Of a stretch of DNA of 64,000 nt, positions 35,786 through 44,270 are shown in pieces. Source of the DNA: Bacillota bacterium (GTDB taxonomy: Bacteria; Bacillota_A; Clostridia; Lachnospirales; Lachnospiraceae). The stretch spans positions 1 through 64,000 of the forward strand of contig JAEZTQ010000036.1 of NCBI GenBank assembly GCA_023443625.1, in the 5' to 3' direction. The translations under genes and the position numbers were made by a program. Positions within the stretch are counted from its first letter, which is position 1; the number at the start of each line of letters is the position of its first letter. Below the pieces are notes generated by a model. The model did no database searches. It was not told the origin of the DNA and saw nothing but the letters and a program-made list of their open reading frames with translations.

Positions 35786-36553
35786 CTATTTTTCCTTGTA
35801 ATGGTTTTCAATACTTAAAGTACTAAATAAATCCTTCCACTTATCATTTGGTTTTACATCCGTTACCATAATATCAATATCTGATAATTCACCTATTCTG
35901 GTAAAAGAGATTTTATCAAACTTGGAATTATCCACTGCCAGGATTTTGGTTGCAGCTGAATCTAACATCAGCATCTTAATATGGGCTTCCATCTCATTGG
36001 AATCCGTGAGTCCATAGTCAATATCTATTCCCTTACAGGAGATGATGGTTTTATCTACATGAAAAGACTTAATCATCTTCTCTGCCTGAAGACCTACCAA
36101 GGAAAGGGAACCTTCTTTCATAACACCACCCGTAGATAAGACCTTCCATCCAACCACATCGGACAATTCCAGTAATATTTCTATAGAATTTGTTATAATA
36201 GTGAGGTTCTTCTTGTTCTTTAGACTCTTAGCTATATATACTGCAGTTGAACTGGCATCCAGCATAATATGATCGCCATCTTCTACGATATTATCTATAA
36301 GCTCTGCAATATCTTGCTTATTAGTTACATTCGCCTTCTTTCTCACTGTGTAGGGTAAATCAACATTCACACTATCATTGATAATGGCGCCACCATAGGT
36401 TTTCTTAGCGAATCCTTCTTTTTCCAGTTTTTCCAAATCTCGTCTAATTGTTTCTTCTGTTACCTTGAATTCCTTACTTAAGTCTGCTACAACAACGCGA
36501 CCTTCTTTTTGAAGATTGGATAATATTATATTTCTTCTTTCAATTGCCAGCAT
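35786..36553 (-). CDS. DeoR-family regulator of the microcompartment operon
   Basis: A 255-aa repressor. N-terminal DeoR helix-turn-helix (RRNIILSNLQKEGRVVVADLSKEFKVTEETIRRDLEKLE), then the DeoR sensor domain that binds sugar phosphates (TNSIEILLELSDVVGWKVLSTGGVM). It lies inside the operon between pduT and the dehydratase. The likely effector is a deoxysugar phosphate, and candidate operators flank the promoter near 45850. Start at the second in-frame ATG, 7 bases after AGTAGG. Confidence 0.9.
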   Translation of the reverse strand: MLAIERRNIILSNLQKEGRVVVADLSKEFKVTEETIRRDLEKLEKEGFAKKTYGGAIINDSVNVDLPYTVRKKANVTNKQDIAELIDNIVEDGDHIMLDASSTAVYIAKSLKNKKNLTIITNSIEILLELSDVVGWKVLSTGGVMKEGSLSLVGLQAEKMIKSFHVDKTIISCKGIDIDYGLTDSNEMEAHIKMLMLDSAATKILAVDNSKFDKISFTRIGELSDIDIMVTDVKPNDKWKDLFSTLSIENHYKEK

Positions 36554-36652
36554 CCCCATACCTACTTTCCATAAGGTAAATTAGTATGACCTTTCGTCAT
36601 CTAATATTACGATGTTTTATCGTAACCCCTTTATTTTGATTATGTTTATTCA

Positions 36653-37201
36653 TTATAAAATGCTTTTGCATAATTTATCATCTGGATTAGCAATAATGGA
36701 GTAATCTAAAAGCATTGCGTTATCACCAACGGCTGTCTTTGCCTTTTCAATGGCAGCTTCTACAGCAGCCACTTCTCCTGTTAGCAGCATATATGATTTG
36801 CCGCACATTCCTTTAGCAATTCGTAATTCAATCAACTCTACCTCTGCAGTCTTAGCTGCTTCATCCGCCGCCACGATGATGGAGGCTGCTGAGAAGGTTT
36901 CTAATATACCAAGGGCATTGATATTCTCTATTTGTGTTGTACCATATATAGCCGGGAAGATTGCTTCATGAGGATTACCAAGGACAAAGCTATCAATCAG
37001 CTCTTTTCCATATTTTGATCTGGCGGCCTCAATGGAAGCATTAATTGCGCTAAGATCACCTCTTAGCAAAATAATGTATTTACCAGGGCATACGGTCTGT
37101 GCTTCAATAATATCTACCTCTGCTGTCTTTAGCATAGTATCCGCTGCAAGCATTCCCTTTGAAACTGTCTTATATTCAACCATACCAATTGCTTTACTCA
37201 T
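36653..37201 (-). CDS. pduT: Tandem-BMC shell protein PduT type
   Basis: BMC-T trimer subunit (182 aa) with two BMC domains (about residues 3-88 and 97-180). Cys38 in AQTVCPGKYI is at the position of the Cys that binds a [4Fe-4S] cluster at the trimer axis of Citrobacter PduT. A second Cys lies in the equivalent loop of repeat two (KGMCGKSY). The adjacent pduS supports electron transfer across the shell. Confidence 0.93.
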   Translation of the reverse strand: MSKAIGMVEYKTVSKGMLAADTMLKTAEVDIIEAQTVCPGKYIILLRGDLSAINASIEAARSKYGKELIDSFVLGNPHEAIFPAIYGTTQIENINALGILETFSAASIIVAADEAAKTAEVELIELRIAKGMCGKSYMLLTGEVAAVEAAIEKAKTAVGDNAMLLDYSIIANPDDKLCKSIL

Positions 37202-37242
37202 AAGCTTACTTACGTCCTCTCGTCTATATTACCTTTTTCAAT

Positions 37243-38574
37243 TTATTTAGATTTAATGATAATATACGTTTCATTTACTTCTAATACACGACCTGTAATG
37301 GAGGCGTGTAAGGGCAGGGATAATTTACCCTCTGTTGCCTTAGCAATTACTTGCCCCTGTATTACCTCATCACCCTTTTTCACAACAGGGACTCCAGGTA
37401 CACCGATGTGCTGGCTTAAAGGAATTCTGACCTGGGCAGGTGTTATCACATAATCCTTAAGGGGAGCCTTCCCATTGTATTCATTTAATCCTAATCTAGC
37501 TATTAAGCGCTTCATAGGTACCGCTCTATATTCTCGCAGGGGGTCAACTTCCTCAGTTCTTACCTCCCTAGGAATAGAAACACCCTTACTCCTTAGTCCC
37601 TTCTTATACTGGGTGATTAAGGTTCTTGGTGCTAAGCTCTGTGGACATGCAAACATTTCGCATATACCACAGGAACAACAAAACATTGTATTTATAAATG
37701 GCTCCAGCTGTGTAGTTACACCACTTGTTGCAGTTCTCATAAACATATGGGGTGTGATAGGATGTCCTAACAAATGTCTTGGACATAAATCCGAGCACAT
37801 CTGACATTGACAACAGGAGGCCATTGCTCTTTTCATATCAATTGATGTATTGACCATCTTTTTTTGTACTACAAAATGATCCTTAGGTAAAACCAATATG
37901 GCATTAGTGGTCTTAGTAATCCTATCATAGGAATTGACTAAAGTCCCTGTCATAGGACCGCCGTTAATATATGCAGGATCTTTAATACTTGCGCCACCTG
38001 CCAAAGTAACCACTTCTTCAACACAGATACCTAGGGGCACTTCTATGGTTTGCGGCTCCTTTACTGCTCCTGCCACAGTGATGTATTTGGTAATTACGGG
38101 TTTGTTATTCTCTATGGCATTATAGATATTCCAAACTGTCTCAACATTAAATACTGCTACACCCATTTCTATAGGGATACTTCCTGGTGGGATTATTTTT
38201 TTCGTAGCTTCATAGATGAGAACGACCTCATCTCCCATAGGATATACTTCCGGTAAGAGCTTAATTTGTAATTTAGGAAAGGAAATCAAATTAGCCCTAA
38301 TTGCCTCAACCGTCTTCTTATAGGCACCCTTAACAGCAATATATACTTCCTCTGTTTCTAATGTCTCTGCCATTAAGCTTAAGGTATACATAATTTCATA
38401 TGCCTTAGTCTGCAGTAACTGCTGATGAAGTTTTAAAAGTGGTTCGCATTCTGCACCATTTAATATGATGGTTTTAGCTCTTTTATCCAGTTTGCCATAG
38501 GTTGGAAAACCAGCGCCTCCTGCTCCTGCAACCCCATTTTCTTTGACAATCGTAATCAGTTCCTTAATATCCAT
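37243..38574 (-). CDS. pduS: PduS-like iron-sulfur flavoprotein (RnfC family)
   Basis: Cobalamin-reductase-type or electron-transfer subunit, 443 aa. N-terminal FMN/NADH part (GVAGAGGAGFPTYGKL, ILNGAECEPLL), central SLBB region, then two [4Fe-4S] motifs CCQCQMCSDLCPRH and CCSCGICEMFACPQ. As the dehydratase here is B12-independent, its role is more likely recycling of NADH or electrons through PduT than cobalamin reduction; this is inference. Confidence 0.92.
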   Translation of the reverse strand: MDIKELITIVKENGVAGAGGAGFPTYGKLDKRAKTIILNGAECEPLLKLHQQLLQTKAYEIMYTLSLMAETLETEEVYIAVKGAYKKTVEAIRANLISFPKLQIKLLPEVYPMGDEVVLIYEATKKIIPPGSIPIEMGVAVFNVETVWNIYNAIENNKPVITKYITVAGAVKEPQTIEVPLGICVEEVVTLAGGASIKDPAYINGGPMTGTLVNSYDRITKTTNAILVLPKDHFVVQKKMVNTSIDMKRAMASCCQCQMCSDLCPRHLLGHPITPHMFMRTATSGVTTQLEPFINTMFCCSCGICEMFACPQSLAPRTLITQYKKGLRSKGVSIPREVRTEEVDPLREYRAVPMKRLIARLGLNEYNGKAPLKDYVITPAQVRIPLSQHIGVPGVPVVKKGDEVIQGQVIAKATEGKLSLPLHASITGRVLEVNETYIIIKSK

Positions 38575-38602
38575 ACTAACTCTCCATGCTGCCTCTTCAT
38601 CC

Positions 38603-38881
38603 TTAATCCAATTCAGTTACATTATCAACAATACCAACGATTGCCGCATCAATAGGTGCATTCTCCATATTGCAGCCGATACGAGCAGCACTTCCTGTAG
38701 CCACAAGTACTGTCTCACCAATTCCTGCACCCACATTATCCACTGCAACAAAGCGTCCTTTTCCTTCTTCCAGCTTATGAATCGGCTCCACAATCAGGAA
38801 CTTACTACCTATCAAATTATCATTTTTTCTTGTTGCAACAACCGTACCTACTACTTTCCCTACAACCATATTAACCTCCAC
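38603..38881 (-). CDS. pduN: Microcompartment vertex protein EutN/PduN/CcmL type
   Basis: BMC-P pentamer subunit (92 aa) that closes shell vertices. Typical opening VGKVVGTVVATRKNDNLIGSK and the VDNVGAGIGETVLVATGSAAR segment. It lies between pduL and pduS. Confidence 0.95.
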   Translation of the reverse strand: MEVNMVVGKVVGTVVATRKNDNLIGSKFLIVEPIHKLEEGKGRFVAVDNVGAGIGETVLVATGSAARIGCNMENAPIDAAIVGIVDNVTELD

Positions 38882-38980
38882 GTAGCACTCAATTTCTAAT
38901 GAAATTATTTTGAAGCTTAGAATGTGCCATCCTCTTTCTAAAACCCTTTGCTCTGAAACAAAAGCCCAGAATATGGCTTC

Positions 38981-39697
38981 TTATTTCATAATGGTTACTT
39001 TATGTCCTGTGCAGATTCCTGCAGCATTTGCCTCGTCAGTATCAAGATGCATCTCTAAAGTAAAGCTTTCATCCACGCGAATAGTAACATGATTAAAAAT
39101 AGTGCCACGTTCATTCTCTGCTTTCACAGATACGATGTCGCCATTCTTGACACCGGCGCCTATGGCATCTTTAGGAGACATATGTATATGTCTTTTGGCT
39201 ATGATACAGCCTTCCTTTAAATAAACAACACCCTTGGGTCCTACTAAAGCAATAGGTGCCGATCCCTTGATGTCTCCTGATTCTCTTATGGGTGCTTTCA
39301 CTCCAAGCTTAATGGAATCTGTGGCTGATATTTCAACCTGTGATTGCTTCCGAACAGGACCTAGAACTCTTACATTCTCCATTGCTCTCAGTTTTAGCCC
39401 TACGATGGTTACACATTCCTGGGCCGCATATTGTCCACCCATAAGTTCCTTTTTCTTTGTCAATTCATATCCAGGTCCAAATAAGGTTTCTACATCTTCC
39501 TTAGATAAATGAAGGTGTCGTGCAGATACTCCTACAGGAACTTCAAAGCCCTTATTAGTTACCGTATCTGTATTCGTCTTTTGCATTTGATTTATGGTCT
39601 CTATAACCAACTTATGAATTAATTCTACTGTTTTATCTTCCAAGAAATTCACCTGCTCTTTATTGTTTTTATCTCTATGTTTGGATAAAGGATTCAT
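38981..39697 (-). CDS. pduL: Phosphotransacylase PduL
   Basis: Converts propionyl-CoA to propionyl-phosphate in the compartment lumen. The 238-aa protein has two PduL beta-barrel domains with the metal-binding VGVSARHLHLSKED and RHIHMSPKDA motifs. An N-terminal amphipathic stretch (EDKTVELIHKLVIETINQ) resembles an encapsulation peptide. The annotated ATG and its AAAGGA ribosome site lie inside a perfect 24-bp inverted repeat (39673-39725). A GTG at about 39649, which keeps the targeting helix, is an alternative start. Confidence 0.92.
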   Translation of the reverse strand: MNPLSKHRDKNNKEQVNFLEDKTVELIHKLVIETINQMQKTNTDTVTNKGFEVPVGVSARHLHLSKEDVETLFGPGYELTKKKELMGGQYAAQECVTIVGLKLRAMENVRVLGPVRKQSQVEISATDSIKLGVKAPIRESGDIKGSAPIALVGPKGVVYLKEGCIIAKRHIHMSPKDAIGAGVKNGDIVSVKAENERGTIFNHVTIRVDESFTLEMHLDTDEANAAGICTGHKVTIMK

Positions 39698-39725
39698 AGC
39701 CTGAATCCTTTATCCAAACATAGAG
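39673..39725 (-). promoter_or_regulatory. Perfect 24-bp inverted repeat over the pduL start
   Basis: Arms 39673-39696 and 39702-39725 are perfectly complementary with a 5-nt loop. On the minus strand the 5' arm holds AAAGGA and the loop/3' arm holds the ATG. No T-run follows in either direction, so it does not look like a terminator. Confidence 0.85.
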
Positions 39726-39774
39726 TTATGAATTATCCAACGTAATCTTTAAACCAAATTCCCACACTGATGTT

Positions 39775-39860
39775 ATTGTAGGTAGAGAAACTGGTGGGAA
39801 TTTGGCTGTCTCCGGTACATATTCACCGGTTACTTATCACGTTGATGAAAATAATTAACA
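39775..39860 (-). promoter_or_regulatory. Hairpins in the gap between the shell gene and pduL
   Basis: A 10-bp stem AAATTCCCAC/GTGGGAATTT (near 39759-39802) and a smaller CCGGT/ACCGG (near 39815-39832) occupy the 227-bp gap. No gene is seen. They may be processing or stability elements. Confidence 0.4.
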
Positions 39861-39924
39861 TAAAACTATGTTGTGAAGTACGACTCTATAATCTTCTACA
39901 CCATTACTTTAGCTTCGCTTATTA

Positions 39925-40443
39925 CTACAGCGCAGGAAGGATTTTCTCAACATCAGTGTGAGGTCTTGGGATTACGTGAGTAGCTACTAATTCTCCAAGT
40001 TTGGAAGCGGAGCTTGCGCCGGATTCAACGGCTGCCTTAACTGCACCTACATCACCTCTTACCATAACACTCACAAGACCAGAACCGATTTTCTCTGTTC
40101 CTACTAAAGTTACGTTTGCTGCCTTTAACATTGCATCTGCTGCTTCGATTGCTGCTACTAAACCTCTGGTTTCTACCATTCCTAATGCTTCTTGTGCCAT
40201 TTTTCTTAATCCTCCTTGTTTTGTGGGGAGGATTTCTCCTCCTTGTTTTGTATGGAGGATTTCTCCTCCTTGTTTTGTGGGGAGGATTTCTCCTCCTTGT
40301 GATTTGACCTTTTCTGACTTCTTAGTCTCAGCTTTGTTCTTTGCTGCCACTACTTCTTTATTTACATTGTTATCTTCTGTCAGTGGAACCCCTGTTGCAT
40401 TTGTTGTCTGTTCATTTGCAGCTGTTTTCTTCTTTGCTGCCAT
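39925..40443 (-). CDS. BMC-H shell protein with N-terminal extension and internal start
   Basis: PduA-like hexameric shell protein. The full frame (172 aa from the ATG at 40443) has an Ala/Lys/Glu-rich extension of about 50 residues, three [13 protein letters not shown] repeats, then a standard 91-aa BMC-H domain from 40200 ([14 protein letters not shown]...). The internal ATG at 40200 has AAGGAGG 10 bases upstream and aligns exactly with the start of the paralogue at 41103, so a short isoform is very likely the main product. The long start overlaps the upstream gene's stop. Both forms may be made. Confidence 0.88.
   Translation of the reverse strand: MAAKKKTAANEQTTNATGVPLTEDNNVNKEVVAAKNKAETKKSEKVKSQGGEILPTKQGGEILHTKQGGEILPTKQGGLRKMAQEALGMVETRGLVAAIEAADAMLKAANVTLVGTEKIGSGLVSVMVRGDVGAVKAAVESGASSASKLGELVATHVIPRPHTDVEKILPAL
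40211..40298 (-). repeat. 27-bp tandem array of Shine-Dalgarno hairpins
   Basis: Three 27-bp units, each holding AAGGAGG and its complement as GGAGGA-GAAA-TCCTCC (plus-strand positions 40227-40242, 40254-40269, 40281-40296). Downstream on the minus strand comes a fourth, unpaired AAGGAGG (40211-40217) that serves the internal ATG at 40200. The unit is a multiple of three and codes QGGEILPTK. Confidence 0.93.
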
Positions 40444-40444
40444 C

Positions 40445-40732
40445 TTATACACCACCTGTCAATTTGGATGCGCTAATACCAATCATCTTTCGAGTCTCTT
40501 CATGGGGATTTGGTATAACAGCATGAACACATGGTTTCATCGCCTTCTGGGCTGCTGCCTCAACTGCCTCTGTTACTGCTGCCACATCACCTTGAATGAT
40601 AATGGTGACTAATCGTCCACCCATCTTTCTCTCCCAGGTAACAAATTCTACATCAGCGGTTTTACACATGGTATCCAGTGCATCAATTGCTGCTGTTACA
40701 CTTGGTATTTCTATAAATCCGTAAGATTTCAT
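40445..40732 (-). CDS. BMC-H shell protein (divergent)
   Basis: A 95-aa single-domain shell protein ([21 protein letters not shown] ... [18 protein letters not shown]). It lacks the usual EAL.(M/L)VE.(R/K)G opening, so its pore probably differs from PduA. Start taken at the ATG at 40732; a TTG at 40753 would add seven residues, and neither has a strong ribosome site. Its stop overlaps the next gene's start region. Confidence 0.88.
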   Translation of the reverse strand: MKSYGFIEIPSVTAAIDALDTMCKTADVEFVTWERKMGGRLVTIIIQGDVAAVTEAVEAAAQKAMKPCVHAVIPNPHEETRKMIGISASKLTGGV

Positions 40733-40827
40733 ATGAATAACCAGGCCTTTCAATTTGTAAATACATTCTTTTTTGACAAACCACCGTATCTATTTTCTCA
40801 TGAGATACTTATGATGTCTAGATAAAA

Positions 40828-41103
40828 TTAAAGCTTTGGAAGTATTTTCTCTACATCAGCATGAGGTCTAGGGATAACATGTACTGCTACTAATTCACCA
40901 AGTCTTGATGCTGCTCCAGCACCAACCTCAGTTGCAGCCTTAACTGCACCTACATCTCCACGAATTAAAACACTTACAAGACCTGATCCGATCTTCTCTG
41001 TGCCTACTAATACTACGTCTGCTGCCTTGATCATTGCATCTGCTGCTTCAATTGCTGCTGTTAAACCTCTGGTTTCTACCATTCCTAATGCTTCCTGTGC
41101 CAT
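40828..41103 (-). CDS. BMC-H shell protein PduA/PduJ type
   Basis: A 91-aa major shell hexamer. Canonical [20 protein letters not shown] opening, pore-loop KIGSGLVS and C-terminal [15 protein letters not shown]. Very similar to the BMC domain at 39925-40200, so the pair arose by duplication. AAGGAGG lies 9 bases before the ATG. Confidence 0.96.
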   Translation of the reverse strand: MAQEALGMVETRGLTAAIEAADAMIKAADVVLVGTEKIGSGLVSVLIRGDVGAVKAATEVGAGAASRLGELVAVHVIPRPHADVEKILPKL

Positions 41104-41255
41104 AACACATATCCTCCTTGTATTCTAAGAGTATCCTCCAAAGAAGGTTTCTCAAATAATTTTTCAATGCTTGGTAAGCATCACAAATATTTATAGAAAA
41201 ATCCAAATCTTCTTTACTCTTATAATTCTTAATTTAATTTTATAGTGAAATTCAT

Positions 41256-41570
41256 CTAGTTCTTATCTAAACCGCTTAATGCCAGCATTTTCTCAATTTC
41301 CTTCTCTGGATTTGCAATAATATGCTTTGTTACAACACCAGATAATCCATTCGCTGCAATCTCAGCGGCTTCTACAGCGGCTCTAACATCCTCCACACTA
41401 CCACGAAACTTTACAGTGACGAGGAGAGGAACGGGAAGATTATCTGCATTTGCAGGCTTGTTACGGTCGAAAGCTTCAATGATTACATTCGCTGCCTTAC
41501 ATCCCGCATCACCTGCAACAAAGGCTGTAGTAAGTCCAAATACTTCTATTAAGCCAAGTGCATTACCCAT
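41256..41570 (-). CDS. BMC-H shell protein with loop insertion
   Basis: A 104-aa shell protein. BMC opening GNALGLIEVFGLTTAFVAGD, then a lengthened loop rich in Asn, Pro and Ala (NKPANADNLPVPLLVTVKF) before GSVEDVRAAVEAAE. It ends HIIANPEKEIEKML. Start at 41570, 5 bases after GGAGG; an upstream ATG overlaps that site. Confidence 0.92.
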   Translation of the reverse strand: MGNALGLIEVFGLTTAFVAGDAGCKAANVIIEAFDRNKPANADNLPVPLLVTVKFRGSVEDVRAAVEAAEIAANGLSGVVTKHIIANPEKEIEKMLALSGLDKN

Positions 41571-41628
41571 CTTTACCTCCATTCTGCCCTTTCACACCTA
41601 TCTCCATAAACTCTATGGGATAAGGGTT

Positions 41629-42825
41629 TTATTCATTAACTACGGCTATTTTTAAACCTTCCATCTTTAAGTTGGTGATAAAGCCTTCATTAATTTCATT
41701 TAAAGGATATTTATGTGTAATCAACTTGTGCATTGGAAGTCCAATTCCTTTTGCTCTCTTTAAGAAATCAAAGGTTGTAGCGTAATCCCTTAAGGTATAT
41801 ACCCAAGATCCTACTACTGTAATTTCTTTTGCACAAATATCAAAATGAGGATTGATAGTTGCATCTCCACCATTGATGAAGAAGCCTAATTCACAGAGTC
41901 CACCACCGTTGCGAATGAACTTGTAAATGTTGGAGTGTCCCATAGGAGAACCGGTACACTGGAATGCAAAATCTGCAAGACTGCCACCGAAAGCATCTTT
42001 TACTGCCTCTGATAAAGCTTCAATGCCTTTGTAATCCTTGAAGTTAACAGATTTGGTTGCTCCCATTTCCTTTGCAAAATCAAGTCTCTTCTGCTCTCCG
42101 TCTACTGCTACAATATTCTCAATACCCATGGTACGTAGAATTGCAATACAGATAAGGCCAATTGGTCCACAGCCTTGAACAACAACTTTGCTATTAAATC
42201 TTAAGATACCTGTTGTCTTTGCTCTCTCTACTGCATGGATTAACACTGCACAAGGCTCGATTAGAATTCTTTCCTCTAAATTCAAGTCACTTACATTAAA
42301 TACAGTGGAGCCTCCTCTGATTACCATGTAATCAGCAAACCATCCATTTAAATGTACATCATCATCTGGTAATAAGCCATATACATCAGCTCCACCAACG
42401 TTTTGCTTGTTAAGATCAAACATTGTGATATCTGGATTATCCTTAAATATCATACAGGTTACAACCTTATCACCTAGGTTTAAAGACTTTCCTGCGCTGT
42501 CCTTCTTAACATTCTTACCCATCTTAACGATTTCTCCCGTTCCTTCATGTCCAAGAACGATTGGGATTAATCCAAAGGGATCTCTCTTATACTCATGGGC
42601 ATCGGTACCACAGATACCACAGCCTTCTACTTTTACAAGAATATCATCATCACCTAATTCAGGGATAGGATACTCCTGTAATTCGATCTGTTCGAGTTTT
42701 GTTAACATTGCTACTCTACTTGTCTTAGGCACAGCCTTTGAAGTTGCTGGCTTAGTCGCTGTAGGTGCACCTTGTAGTTCTTTTAGGACCTGTTTTACGA
42801 TCTCTTCTATATTCTGTGAATTCAT
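41629..42825 (-). CDS. Zinc alcohol dehydrogenase with encapsulation peptide
   Basis: Medium-chain dehydrogenase (398 aa), likely reducing propionaldehyde to propanol (or lactaldehyde to propanediol) while regenerating NAD. Residues 1-19 (NSQNIEEIVKQVLKELQG) form an amphipathic targeting helix, followed by an Ala/Pro/Thr linker. Zinc sites: CGICGTDAHEY and GHEGTGEIV. NAD fold: VQGCGPIGLICIAIL. The ATG at 42825 is chosen because GGAGG is 8 bases upstream; longer frames overlap the pduP 3' end. Confidence 0.93.
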   Translation of the reverse strand: MNSQNIEEIVKQVLKELQGAPTATKPATSKAVPKTSRVAMLTKLEQIELQEYPIPELGDDDILVKVEGCGICGTDAHEYKRDPFGLIPIVLGHEGTGEIVKMGKNVKKDSAGKSLNLGDKVVTCMIFKDNPDITMFDLNKQNVGGADVYGLLPDDDVHLNGWFADYMVIRGGSTVFNVSDLNLEERILIEPCAVLIHAVERAKTTGILRFNSKVVVQGCGPIGLICIAILRTMGIENIVAVDGEQKRLDFAKEMGATKSVNFKDYKGIEALSEAVKDAFGGSLADFAFQCTGSPMGHSNIYKFIRNGGGLCELGFFINGGDATINPHFDICAKEITVVGSWVYTLRDYATTFDFLKRAKGIGLPMHKLITHKYPLNEINEGFITNLKMEGLKIAVVNE

Positions 42826-42872
42826 TAAGTTAGCCTCCATATTGCCTTTACGGCATTTCATCGCTGTTTGTT

Positions 42873-44270
42873 TTACCTGATGCAAAGACTGTCCGCCATA
42901 ACGCAGCGTCTTTGCTTTGTGAAGGTACGAGCTGAGGTAAGTCCTTCCCCTGTTCTGCTGGCGATGGTGAAGGTACAAAATCCTTCGCCGCCAAAACCTA
43001 AAGCTGCATAAGAAGGTGCATTCTTCACAAATATAGCCGTATCAATTGCCTTACCAAAGCGGGTTAAATTATCTACATTCGTGGAATGCATATGTGCCGA
43101 GTGACGATTTCCATGCTCTAGCCAAACTGCCTTCTCAATAGCATCGTCAATATCCTTCGCCCTTACAATACCTAAGATAGGCATCATTAATTCTTCGTCA
43201 ATCAAGGGATGCTCTTTCTCCCCTTCAAAAATGATACAACGTGTAGTCTCAGGAGCTTTGATGCCAATCATAGAAAGCAGCGTAATTGCATCTTTACCTA
43301 CGCATTTACGATTTAGCTTATTATCCTTTAGAACAACTGCTGTAAGCTTATCCTGTTCTTCTTTATTAATGACATAGCAGCCATTCTCAATTAAGTAATG
43401 TATTAACTCGTCCATAATCTGACTTACAGCTACAATTTCTTTCTCGGCGATGCAAGGTAGGTTATTGTCAAAGGTACAACCATTTACAATGTCTCTCGCT
43501 GCCTTAGGAATATTTGCAGTTTCATCTACAAGTACAGGAGGATTACCTGCACCTGCACCAATGCCTCTTTTACCAGAAGAAAGTACAGTGGTTACTACGC
43601 CAGGACCGCCAGTAGCAGCAATAAGAGGAATATCCTTATGCTTTATCATAATATCACTGGTTGCCATGGTGGGCTTTGCTACAGATACTGCTACATTATC
43701 AGGACCGCCTGCTTCTAAGGATGCTTCATTGATTAATTGTACTGCATAATTAGAAACCTTTACAGCTGCCGGGTGGGGATTAAACACTACGGTATTTCCG
43801 CCTGCCAGCATACCTATAGTATTACATAAAACTGTCTCGCTTGGATTGGTACAAGGTGTTATAGCACCTATAACCCCAAAGGGTCCCATCTCAACCAAGG
43901 TCAAACCTCTGTCTCCAGACCAAGCTGTCGTAGTGATATCTTCTGTTCCCGGTGTCTTTTCTGCAAGCAACTGATGCTTTAAGATCTTATGAGCTACATT
44001 ACCCATACCGGTTTCTTCTACACCCATCTTCGCTAATTTCTCAGCGTTCTCCAAGGTTTTCTTACGTATATTACCGATTATCTTCTCACGACAATCCATG
44101 GATAATTTCTGTACGATTGTCTGAGCTTTCTTTGCTGCCTTAATGGCTTCGTTCATATCATCAAAAATACCAAGTGAATTTGTCTTTGCTGTCATACTCT
44201 CTGAAGTACCTTGTATTTTAGCTATCACTTGCTCCACGATATTTTGAAGCATAACATCATTCTCTATCAA
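42873..44270 (-). CDS. pduP: CoA-acylating propionaldehyde dehydrogenase PduP
   Basis: Converts propionaldehyde and CoA to propionyl-CoA with NAD in the lumen (465 aa). The N-terminal MLQNIVEQVIAKIQG is a classic encapsulation peptide, followed by a short linker. Catalytic Cys273 is in NNLPCIAEK. Starts at TTG (44270), 7 bases after GGAGG; the start overlaps the stop of the previous gene, so they are coupled. Confidence 0.94.
   Translation of the reverse strand: MIENDVMLQNIVEQVIAKIQGTSESMTAKTNSLGIFDDMNEAIKAAKKAQTIVQKLSMDCREKIIGNIRKKTLENAEKLAKMGVEETGMGNVAHKILKHQLLAEKTPGTEDITTTAWSGDRGLTLVEMGPFGVIGAITPCTNPSETVLCNTIGMLAGGNTVVFNPHPAAVKVSNYAVQLINEASLEAGGPDNVAVSVAKPTMATSDIMIKHKDIPLIAATGGPGVVTTVLSSGKRGIGAGAGNPPVLVDETANIPKAARDIVNGCTFDNNLPCIAEKEIVAVSQIMDELIHYLIENGCYVINKEEQDKLTAVVLKDNKLNRKCVGKDAITLLSMIGIKAPETTRCIIFEGEKEHPLIDEELMMPILGIVRAKDIDDAIEKAVWLEHGNRHSAHMHSTNVDNLTRFGKAIDTAIFVKNAPSYAALGFGGEGFCTFTIASRTGEGLTSARTFTKQRRCVMADSLCIR

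Noticed and set aside
39925..40612. Antisense frame of about 200 codons over the shell genes
   Set aside because: It is opposite to two well-supported shell genes and its residues follow from their codon bias.
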